NCBI RefSeq assembly: GCF_002101705.1
Contig: NZ_LQPC01000032.1
Span: forward strand, 87,883 to 151,882
From: Mycolicibacterium iranicum
GTDB taxonomy: Bacteria > Actinomycetota > Actinomycetes > Mycobacteriales > Mycobacteriaceae
Reading direction: 5' to 3'
DNA length: 64,000 nt
The notes under the pieces are model-generated. The model made no database searches and was not told the origin of the DNA. It was given only the letters and a program-made list of their open reading frames with translations. Numbering within the stretch: position 1 is the first letter of the stretch; every line of letters starts with the position of its first letter. The position numbers and the translations under genes are program-made. Shown one piece after another: positions 1-6,677 of this stretch.

Positions 1-1
1 C

Positions 2-1237
2 GACCGCGGGGTCGAGGCTCGGTTGTCGCTCGACTCGGGTGTCGAGATCCCCGCCGACCTCATCGCATCGGTGCGCAGCCAGTCGGCGGTCGGTGAGCAG
101 TTCGTCGAACTCGTGCCGCAGAGCGGTGCGGGGCCCGTGCTGCGCGACGGGGACGTCATACCCCGCGATCGCGCGCGGGTGCCACCGGACGTGAACACCG
201 TGTTGGAACTGACCAACGAGGGCCTGCGGGCGATCCCGCAGGAGAACCTGAAGACGGTGATCGACGAGTCCTACCTGGCGGTCGGCGGACTCGGCCCCGA
301 ACTGCGCCGGCTGGTCAACGGGTCGTCCCAGCTGGCGATCGATGCCAGACAGAACCTGGATTCGCTGACCACCGTGATCGACCAGGTGCAGCCGGTGCTC
401 GATTCGCAGACCGACACGTCGGGCTCGATCCAGGCCTGGGCGTCGAACCTGGCGAACATCACGGGTCAGCTGCAGCGTGAAGACCAGTCGGTGTCGGGCA
501 TCCTGAGCAGCGGGCCCGGCGCGGCCGAAGAGGTGCGGGCGCTGTTCGATCAGCTGCAACCCACGCTGCCGGTGGTGCTCGCCAACCTGGTCAGCGTCGG
601 CGAAGTCGCCGTCACGTACCAGCCGAACCTCGAGCAGCTGCTCGTTCTGCTGCCCCAGGGCACCGCGGTGACCCAGGCGGTGGGTGTCGCCAAGAACGGC
701 ACCAAGCAGGACTACATGGGTGACTACCTCACCCTGAATCTGAACCTCAACATCCCGCCCCCCTGCAACACCGGCTTCCTGCCCCCTCAGCAGCAGAGGC
801 CACCGACGTTCGAGGACTACCCCGACCGGCCTGCGGGTGACGTGTACTGCCGGGTACCGCAGGACGGGGCGTTCAACGTGCGCGGCGCCCGCAACATCCC
901 GTGCGTCACGGTGCCGGGCAAGCGTGCACCGACCGCCAAGATGTGTGAGAGCAACGAGAACTACGTGCCGTTGAACGACGGCTACAACTGGAAGGGCGAC
1001 CCGAACGCGACGCTGTCCGGGCAGGCCGTTCCCCAGTTGCCGCCCGGTACGCCACCTGCAGAAGCGGCTCCGCCCGCGGGTCCGGCGCCGCCGCCGATGG
1101 CGGCCGCCGAATATGATCCCGCGAACGGCACGTACGTTGGACCGGACGGACGTGTGTATACGCAGTCCAACCTGGGCCAGGGTGCCAATGAGGAGCAAAC
1201 ATGGCAGACGATGCTGCTGCCCCCGACGGGGAACTGA
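2..1237 (+). CDS. mceF: MceF-family protein, 5' end cut by window edge
   Basis: C-terminal 411 residues of the last substrate-binding protein of an Mce (mammalian cell entry) lipid importer. The frame is open to the first base, so the start lies outside the window; the TTG at 23 is not the start. The first ~60 residues match the end of the MlaD/Mce domain (VGEQFVELVP followed by DGDVIP). A long helical stretch of the Mce cluster-1 type follows, then the C-terminal signature of F-type proteins: Cys pairs in CNTGFLPP and DVYCRVP, a Pro/Ala-rich tail, and a GPDGRVYTQSNL...EQTWQTMLLPP ending. F subunits close the mceA-F set, which fits the two Mce-associated genes that follow. The gene overlaps the next one by 37 bp. 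Which mce locus this is (mce1-like by the tail, I think) is not certain. Confidence 0.9.
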   Translation, partial: DRGVEARLSLDSGVEIPADLIASVRSQSAVGEQFVELVPQSGAGPVLRDGDVIPRDRARVPPDVNTVLELTNEGLRAIPQENLKTVIDESYLAVGGLGPELRRLVNGSSQLAIDARQNLDSLTTVIDQVQPVLDSQTDTSGSIQAWASNLANITGQLQREDQSVSGILSSGPGAAEEVRALFDQLQPTLPVVLANLVSVGEVAVTYQPNLEQLLVLLPQGTAVTQAVGVAKNGTKQDYMGDYLTLNLNLNIPPPCNTGFLPPQQQRPPTFEDYPDRPAGDVYCRVPQDGAFNVRGARNIPCVTVPGKRAPTAKMCESNENYVPLNDGYNWKGDPNATLSGQAVPQLPPGTPPAEAAPPAGPAPPPMAAAEYDPANGTYVGPDGRVYTQSNLGQGANEEQTWQTMLLPPTGN

Positions 1238-1899
1238 CGGAGACGGCGAAGGAAGTCCAGCCGGCTGACGAGGACGCCGCGGAGCGGGTCGACACCGCGG
1301 AGGGCGACGCTGGCCACGACGCCGAGGCTGAAGCGGAGGCTGACGAGGACGGCGCTGACGACGAAGCGGAGGCCGATGAATCCGGTGACGAGGACGGTGC
1401 GCCCCCGAAGGCGCCGAGGTCGCATGTCTCGTTGGCGCTCATCGCCGGACTGGTCGGCGTATTGGCCCTCGCGGGCCTCGTGGGGTGGCTGGGCTACCGC
1501 ACCTACGAGTCGCACCGCGCCGAGGAGCAGCGCAACGTGTTCCTGCAGGTTGGCCGGCAGGGTGCGCTGAACCTGACGACGATCGGCTATGAGACGGCCG
1601 ACGCCGACGTGCAGCGCATCCTGGACTCGGCGACGGGTTCTTTCTACGACGAGTTCCAGCAGCGGGCGGAGCCGTTCGTCGAGGTCGTGAAGCAGGCGCA
1701 GTCGAAGTCAGTGGGCACCATCGCCGAGGCCGGTATCGAGTCGGCAAGCGAGAACGAGGCCCAGGTTCTGGTCGCGGTGACGGTCCAGACGACGAACGCC
1801 GGTGCCCCTGAGCAACAACCGCGGGCGTGGCGGATGCGAATTTCGGTGCAGGACATCGACGGAGACGCCAAGGTGTCGAACGTGGAGTTCGTACCGTGA
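1201..1899 (+). CDS. Mce-associated membrane protein (first)
   Basis: 232-residue protein with a very acidic, Ala/Glu/Asp-rich N-terminal cytoplasmic segment (about residues 1-75), one transmembrane helix (LALIAGLVGVLALAGLVGWL, about 78-98), and an extracytoplasmic alpha/beta domain of the VirB8/NTF2-like type seen in Mas proteins. The ATG at 1201 lies inside the mceF reading frame, which implies translational coupling. Mas proteins are encoded downstream of mceF and are thought to stabilise or assist the Mce transporter. The acidic N-terminus produces long spurious ORFs on the other strand. The family call is secure; the biochemical role is inferred from context. Confidence 0.85.
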   Translation: MADDAAAPDGELTETAKEVQPADEDAAERVDTAEGDAGHDAEAEAEADEDGADDEAEADESGDEDGAPPKAPRSHVSLALIAGLVGVLALAGLVGWLGYRTYESHRAEEQRNVFLQVGRQGALNLTTIGYETADADVQRILDSATGSFYDEFQQRAEPFVEVVKQAQSKSVGTIAEAGIESASENEAQVLVAVTVQTTNAGAPEQQPRAWRMRISVQDIDGDAKVSNVEFVP

Positions 1900-2567
1900 C
1901 CGAAGACGTGAAAGGCGACGAGGCGACCGATACCGTGGCAGACGACACCGCAGAGGAGACCGTCGAGGAGACCGCAGCCGCGGACACCGAGGCGGAGGAG
2001 ATCGAGGAGTCAGAGGGCGTCGAGGAGCCTGCCCTGACGTCACCCGCGAAGCGCGGGATCCAGTGGTCACGCCTCGTCGCGTTCGTGGTGCTACCCGCCC
2101 TGGCTCTGGTGCTTGCGGCGGGCGCCGGATACCTGAAGTGGCTCGACGACACCAACCGTGCCGGCACGATGTCCGCCGAACCCACCAGTCACCCCTCGCT
2201 CGCCGAGACCACGGTGCAGGCGGCCCGCGAGGGCACGATCGCCCTGCTGTCCTACACGCCCGACAAAGTCGAGGAGCAGCTGGGCGCCGCCCGCGACCTG
2301 CTCACCGGCGAGTTCCGGGAGTCCTACACGTCACTGACCAACGACGTGGTGATCCCCGGCGCCAGGGAGAAGCAGATCTCGGCGATCGCGACGGTGCCCG
2401 CCGCGGCGTCGGTATCGCTGTCGAGCGACGAGGCAGTGGTTCTGCTGTTCGTGAACCAGACGGTGACGGTGGGCCAGGACCCGCCGACCGACACCGCCTC
2501 CAGCGTGCGGGTCACGCTGGAGAAGGTCGACCATCGCTGGCTGATCTCCCAGTTCGACCCTGTCTAG
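1896..2567 (+). CDS. Mce-associated membrane protein (second)
   Basis: 223 residues from a GTG whose bases overlap the previous stop (GTGA), the usual sign of coupled translation; the upstream extension to 1827 lies inside the previous gene and is rejected. It repeats the architecture of its neighbour: acidic Glu/Asp/Thr-rich N-terminus (about 1-55), one transmembrane helix (VAFVVLPALALVLAAGAGYL, about 63-83), then a domain with FRESYTSLTNDVVIPGAREKQI and a C-terminal WLISQFDPV typical of the Mas/VirB8-like fold. It is probably the last gene of the mce operon, since the next gene starts 42 bp later and belongs to another family. Confidence 0.85.
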   Translation: MTEDVKGDEATDTVADDTAEETVEETAAADTEAEEIEESEGVEEPALTSPAKRGIQWSRLVAFVVLPALALVLAAGAGYLKWLDDTNRAGTMSAEPTSHPSLAETTVQAAREGTIALLSYTPDKVEEQLGAARDLLTGEFRESYTSLTNDVVIPGAREKQISAIATVPAAASVSLSSDEAVVLLFVNQTVTVGQDPPTDTASSVRVTLEKVDHRWLISQFDPV

Positions 2568-2609
2568 CGGGCGGCGCGGCTGCGGGCCGCGTGGCCTGCC
2601 CTGGGGCTC

Positions 2610-3869
2610 ATGACGGCGCGGCGGCTCACGGCGGTCGACGCTCAGACCTACTGGATGTCCGGTGCGGTCCCCAGCGACCAGTTTCTGCTGTTCGCGTTCG
2701 GGCGCGCAGCGACCTGCCTCGACGACGCGCTCGGCGCCGTCCGCGACCGGGCGCGAGCGTGCGAGGACCTGCGGTTGCGTATCGACGATGGGGGATTCTG
2801 GACCTATCCGGCGTGGGCGTCTCGGGAGGTCGATCAGGACCAATTCGTCGTGCACGCTCTCGACGACCCGACATGGGCGGGTTGCCTGATCGCTGTCTCG
2901 GCACTGGCCGACGACCAGCTCGATGCGCGGGTGCGCACGTGGCGGCTGCATGTCTTTCCGGACGTCGAAGGACTTCCGGGTGCGACGGGCGCAGGCGCCG
3001 TCGCCGTGCTGCAGATCAGCCACGCCCTCGGTGACGGTATCCGGTCGTCTGCCCTGGCGGCTCGGCTCTTGGGCCGCGACGGCGACGTACCGTCGGTGGC
3101 CTCGACACGCAGTTCACCGGCGGCCATGCCTGTACTCGCGTTCGGCGCGGCACGCGCTCACCGCAGGCTGATGCGCGACACCGAGTCGGGTTTGGTTCCC
3201 TCGCAGGCATTTCCGCGTCCGGTGCTGCGCACGAATCGAAGCCCCGAAGGGAACCGGCAGCTACGGACGGTGGTATGTGGGCGCCGTGAGATCCGCGGCC
3301 CGACGGTCACAGTGGGCGTGCTGGCCGCGATCGGCACCGCCCTGGCCGCCCATCTTCGCGAACTCGGTGACGACCCGTCGCAGCTCGGGGCCGAGGTGCC
3401 CATGGCGAAAAGGGGCCCGCGACGGTCGAACAACCATTACGGCAATGTCGGGGTGGGGCTCTATCCCGACGCCGAATTCGGTCTTCGCGTTCAGTTGATC
3501 GCCACCGAACTCGCTGCTCGCCGGCGTCGCGCGGCGCATCCGGCGATGCTTGCCGAGGCTGCGGCGTTTGACGCTCTGCCCGCACCGTTGTTGCGTTGGG
3601 GCGTAGGGAAATTCGATCCCGCGACGCGGTGGGACACGGTCATCGGCAACACCGTGGTCTCGAGTGTGAACCGCGGTCCCGGGGACTTGACGTTCGGGGG
3701 CGCTCCCGTGGTGCTCACCGCCGCGTTGCCGGCGCTGTCTCCGATGATGGGCGTGACCCATGGTGTACACGGCATCGCTGACACGGTCACGGTCAGCGTG
3801 CACGGGGCCGAATCGTGCATCGGCGACATCGATGCCTATGTCGAACGACTGGCCGGCGAGCTTCACTAG
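2610..3869 (+). CDS. WS/DGAT-like acyltransferase (variant HHxxxDG motif)
   Basis: 419 residues resembling mycobacterial wax ester synthase/diacylglycerol acyltransferases, which join an acyl-CoA to an alcohol or diacylglycerol for storage lipid. The condensation motif HHxxxDG appears as SHALGDG (about residue 138-144): the second, catalytic His and the DG are present but the first His is Ser. The C-terminal half (VPMAKRG..., NHYGNVGVGLYPD, SSVNRGPGDLTFGGAPV, MMGVTHGVHGIADTV) fits the DUF1298 half of the family. It is shorter than the usual ~460 residues. It follows the mce genes by 42 bp and ends with a 4-bp convergent overlap with the tetR gene. Activity may differ from classic Tgs enzymes because of the altered motif. 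Confidence 0.75.
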   Translation: MTARRLTAVDAQTYWMSGAVPSDQFLLFAFGRAATCLDDALGAVRDRARACEDLRLRIDDGGFWTYPAWASREVDQDQFVVHALDDPTWAGCLIAVSALADDQLDARVRTWRLHVFPDVEGLPGATGAGAVAVLQISHALGDGIRSSALAARLLGRDGDVPSVASTRSSPAAMPVLAFGAARAHRRLMRDTESGLVPSQAFPRPVLRTNRSPEGNRQLRTVVCGRREIRGPTVTVGVLAAIGTALAAHLRELGDDPSQLGAEVPMAKRGPRRSNNHYGNVGVGLYPDAEFGLRVQLIATELAARRRRAAHPAMLAEAAAFDALPAPLLRWGVGKFDPATRWDTVIGNTVVSSVNRGPGDLTFGGAPVVLTAALPALSPMMGVTHGVHGIADTVTVSVHGAESCIGDIDAYVERLAGELH

Positions 3870-4549
3870 TCCTGCTCGCTCAGCGACGCGATCACCGCCT
3901 CCATCGATCGCATCGCGGCGTCCCGCTCATCACCCATGCCGACAAGTGCGTCGATGATGAGAGGCCCGAGGATCTGCGCGAGGCCGTGACCTTCGTGGCC
4001 GAAGAAGCCCGCGAGTTCCAACATCACGGCACCGTGGTTGATGCTCCACAGCCGGCCTGCGACCGCGAGTTCGTCGTCGTCGCGGATTCGTCCGGCATCC
4101 ATCATCCGGTGCACCGCGTTGTGCAGCGCCCCGAACGATGCGGTCCATTCGGCGCGGTTGGTCGCGCTGCCGGAGACGGTGATGTCGGTGCGGAACTTGG
4201 CCACCGACGCGGGGGAGGTGGCGCCGAAGATCAGTTGATAGCGTGCCGGATTCGCGAGTGCGTACTGGTGATACGCCAGCCCCATCGACAGAAAGTCGGC
4301 GACCGGATCGTCGGTCTCGGGGACTTCGGTGAGCACCTGGGTGAATCCGAGGAACACCTCGACCGCGATCGCGTCGACCAACCCGGGCATGCCCCCGAGG
4401 TGGGTGTACAACGCCATCGTCGACGTGCCGGCTTCGGAGGTGATGCTGCGCGCGCTCAGCGCGGCAAGCCCGTCGCGTTCCATCAGCCGGATCCCGGCTG
4501 CGACAAGCCGGTCACGCACGGTCTCACGCTCGGAACCCATGGTTGCCAT
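3866..4549 (-). CDS. TetR-family regulator divergent from carotenoid oxygenase
   Basis: 227-residue TetR repressor. The N-terminal helix-turn-helix is clear (VRDRLVAAGIRLMERDGLAALSARSITSEAGTSTMALYTHLGGMPGLVDAI, about residues 10-60), followed by a TetR_C-type ligand domain (MGLAYHQYALANPARYQLIFGA). Two ATGs (4549 and 4540) could serve as start. It is transcribed away from the carotenoid oxygenase gene. The short space between them carries two palindromes (4556-4568 and 4581-4595) that are the obvious operators, so autoregulation plus control of the oxygenase is likely. The inducer is unknown; a carotenoid, apocarotenoid or stilbene-like compound would fit the target gene. Confidence 0.88.
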   Translation of the reverse strand: MATMGSERETVRDRLVAAGIRLMERDGLAALSARSITSEAGTSTMALYTHLGGMPGLVDAIAVEVFLGFTQVLTEVPETDDPVADFLSMGLAYHQYALANPARYQLIFGATSPASVAKFRTDITVSGSATNRAEWTASFGALHNAVHRMMDAGRIRDDDELAVAGRLWSINHGAVMLELAGFFGHEGHGLAQILGPLIIDALVGMGDERDAAMRSMEAVIASLSEQD

Positions 4550-4555
4550 GCTGCC

Positions 4556-4568
4556 ATAACGGTGTTAT
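4556..4568. promoter_or_regulatory. Palindromic operator 1 for the divergent TetR
   Basis: ATAACGGTGTTAT is a perfect inverted repeat (ATAAC, 3-bp spacer, GTTAT) lying 7 bp outside the tetR start at 4549. A second near-identical palindrome sits 26 bp away centre to centre. The pair in a divergent tetR/target gap is the standard arrangement for TetR autoregulation. The assignment to this TetR is inferred. Confidence 0.65.
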
Positions 4569-4580
4569 ACACAATGAACT

Positions 4581-4595
4581 TATAACGCTGTTATA
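4581..4595. promoter_or_regulatory. Palindromic operator 2, overlapping the oxygenase ribosome binding site
   Basis: TATAACGCTGTTATA is a perfect 6-3-6 inverted repeat sharing the TAAC-G-N-T-GTTA core of operator 1. Its last A begins the AGGAG (4595-4599) of the carotenoid oxygenase gene, so a bound repressor would sit over the start of that transcript. Confidence 0.65.
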
Positions 4596-4606
4596 GGAGT
4601 GTGGCG

Positions 4607-6051
4607 ATGGGAAATCGATATCGCGAGGGGGCGATGGCCCCGCTTTCGCGGGAGTACACGCTGACCGACCTGACGGTCACGGGGGCGATCCCGGACTATC
4701 TGGACGGACGGTATCTACGCAACGGCCCGAACCCGATCGAGGAGATCGATCCCGAGCTCTATCACTGGTTCGTCGGCGACGGCATGGTCCACGGCATCCG
4801 GATCCGCGACGGCAAGGCCGAGTGGTACCGCAATCGGTGGGTGCGGGGGCCGCAGGCGGCGCGGCTGCTGGGTGAGCCCAGGCGTGGGGGGCATTTCGGC
4901 ACCGCCTCGGTCGGGGCGAACACCAATGTGATCGGGCATGCGGGAAAGACGTTGGCGCTCATCGAAGCCGGCGTCGCCAACTATGAGCTGACCGACGAGC
5001 TGGACACCGTGGGCGTCTGCGATTTCGACGGCACCCTGACCGGCGGCTACACCGCGCACCCCAAACGGGACCCTGACACCGGCGAGCTGCATGCGGTGTC
5101 GTACCGCGTCCTGCACGGCAACACGGTGCAGTACTCGGTCATCGGCGCCGACGGACGTGCCAGACGAACCGTCGACATCGAGGTCACGGGCTGCCCGATG
5201 ATGCACGACTTCTCGCTGACCGAAAAGCATGTGATCCTCTACGACCTGCCGGTCACCTTCGACGTGCGTCAGGCCGTCGAACTGACGGTCCCGCGCGGCC
5301 TGCGGCTGCCCGCCCGATTGATGTTGTCGGCGTTGATGACTCGGTGCGTACGCCTGACCCGATCAAGGCGCGCAAACCGCGGACCCCGTCGTCGGACCAC
5401 AGCTTCCCGTACTCCTGGAATGCGAAGTATCCGGCCCGCATCGGCGTCATGCCCAGGGAGGGCACGAACGCCGACGTCCGATGGTTCGACGTGGAGCCGT
5501 GTTACGTCTTTCACCCGATGAACGCCTACGACTCACCCGGGGACAACACCATCGTCCTCGACGTCGTACGGCATCAGAAAATGTTCGCGACCGACCACCT
5601 TGGCCCCAACGAGGGGCCGCCGACCCTGGACAGGTGGACGGTCGACCTGGCCGACGGCAAGGTGCGTGAATCACGGATCGACGATCGAGGGCAGGAGTTT
5701 CCCCGCGTCGACGAACGGTTGGTCGGGAAACGGCACCGCTACGGCTACGCGCCGCAGGTCACCACCGGCGCCGACACCACCGGCACGCTGCTCAAACATG
5801 ACCTCATCGGGAACGGGTCCGTCAGCCGCTCGTTCGGTACCGGAAAAGCAGTGGGGGAGTTCGTCTTCCACCCGGCCACGACGGACGTCGCCGAGGACGA
5901 CGGGGTGGTGATGGGTTACGTCTACGATCGCGCGAGCGACCGCAGCGAGCTGGCCATTCTCGATGCGGGCACTCTGGAGGACGTCGCACGCATTCATCTA
6001 CCTCACCGCGTACCTGCCGGATTCCACGGCAACTGGGTACCCGCGGCATGA
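4607..6051 (+). pseudogene. Carotenoid cleavage oxygenase (RPE65 family), broken by a single frameshift
   Basis: Non-haem iron oxygenase that would cleave a carotenoid or stilbene double bond. ATG 4607 is preferred because AGGAG (4595-4599) is 7 nt upstream; GTG 4601 is too close. From 4607 to about 5336 the second frame encodes the family N-terminus (YLDGRYLRNGPNP, HWFVGDGMVHG, TAHPKRDP, MMHDFSLTEKH). From about 5338 to 6051 the first frame continues it (PYSWNAKYPARIGVMPREG, VRWFDVEPCYVFHPMNAYD, PAGFHGNWVP). The metal-ligand histidines lie in TAHPK and MMHDF in the first part and in FHPMNA and GFHGNW in the second. Joining the halves gives one ordinary-length protein of about 480 residues. 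A one-base deletion between roughly 5330 and 5345 explains the break. It is either a real pseudogene or a base-calling error. Confidence 0.85.
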
Positions 6052-6069
6052 GGGGGGTGCGCGGCGACG

Positions 6070-6094
6070 TAACAGATGTTCTAAGTTTTGTTAC
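6070..6094 (+). promoter_or_regulatory. Leaderless promoter with degenerate KstR-like half-site for the DoxX gene
   Basis: TAAGTT (6082-6087) fits the mycobacterial TANNNT -10 element and lies exactly 7 nt before the ATG at 6095, which predicts a leaderless mRNA. The half-site GTTCTAA (6078-6084) sits at the same distance (17 nt) from the start codon as the GTTCTAA of the KstR-type box at 6653-6666; the other half (TAACAG) does not match. A GTAACA/TGTTAC inverted repeat also flanks the -10 (6069-6074 and 6089-6094). Confidence 0.55.
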
Positions 6095-6616
6095 ATGACT
6101 GCCTACGATGTCGGACTCCTGATCCTGCGCGTCGTCCTCGGCCTGACCATGGCTGCCCACGGCTACAACAAGTTCTTCGGCAAGGGCGGGCTCAAGGGCA
6201 CCGCCGGCTGGTTCGACAGCATGGGGATGAAGCCGGGCATGTTCCACGCCCGTGTGGCTGCAACCACCGAGATGGCCGCGGGCCTCGGGCTGGCTGTCGG
6301 TCTGCTCACCCCGATCCCCGCCGCCGGTTTCGTCGCGCTGATGTTCGTCGCCGCCTGGACCGTCCACAAGGCGAACGGCTTCTTCATCGTCAAGGAGGGC
6401 TGGGAATACAACCTGGTGCTGGCCGCCTCGGCTGTCGGCATCGCCACCACCGGCGCGGGCAAGCTCAGCCTCGACTACGCGCTGTTGCGCAACTCTGCGG
6501 TCTACGACTACCTGCACGGCTGGTGGGGGCTGGCGATCGCCGCGGTCCTCGGACTAGCAGGTGGCATCGGCCAGCTGGTGATCTTCTACCGGCCGCCAGC
6601 CAAGCAAAGCGCATAA
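6095..6616 (+). CDS. DoxX-family membrane protein
   Basis: 173-residue integral membrane protein with four predicted helices (VGLLILRVVLGLTMAAHGYNKFFG; MAAGLGLAVGLLTPIPAAGFVALMFVAAW; LVLAASAVGIATTG; LAIAAVLGLAGGIGQLVIF) and the DoxX features AHGYNKFFG near the N-terminus and GKLSLDYAL in the third quarter. DoxX proteins act in membrane redox or thiol-stress complexes, but the substrate is usually unknown. ATG 6095 is chosen over the longer upstream frame because of the leaderless promoter 7 nt before it. It may be coexpressed with the DUF3556 gene downstream, which has a look-alike promoter. A second, unrelated-sequence DoxX gene occurs at 28889-29434. Confidence 0.85.
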   Translation: MTAYDVGLLILRVVLGLTMAAHGYNKFFGKGGLKGTAGWFDSMGMKPGMFHARVAATTEMAAGLGLAVGLLTPIPAAGFVALMFVAAWTVHKANGFFIVKEGWEYNLVLAASAVGIATTGAGKLSLDYALLRNSAVYDYLHGWWGLAIAAVLGLAGGIGQLVIFYRPPAKQSA

Positions 6617-6652
6617 TTCGTCGCCTTTTGCAGACGTTCGCGCCAGCCGAAT

Positions 6653-6670
6653 TGGAACACGTTCTAATCT
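6653..6670 (+). promoter_or_regulatory. KstR-type operator on a leaderless promoter
   Basis: TGGAACACGTTCTA (6653-6666) matches the published KstR consensus TnnAACnnGTTnnA at every fixed position. It overlaps a TANNNT -10 element, TAATCT (6665-6670), which lies 7 nt before the ATG at 6678. A repressor on this box would block the -10 directly. KstR is the TetR-family repressor of cholesterol catabolism in mycobacteria; binding here is inferred from the motif alone. Confidence 0.65.
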
Positions 6671-6677
6671 AACCGGC

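Noticed and set aside
1802..3034. 410-residue Arg-rich plus-strand ORF across the Mce-associated genes
   Set aside because: Arg/Gly/Pro-rich shadow of genes in other frames, with no family resemblance.
4601..4606. GTG 4601 as start of the carotenoid oxygenase
   Set aside because: Only 1 nt from AGGAG; ATG 4607 has the right spacing.
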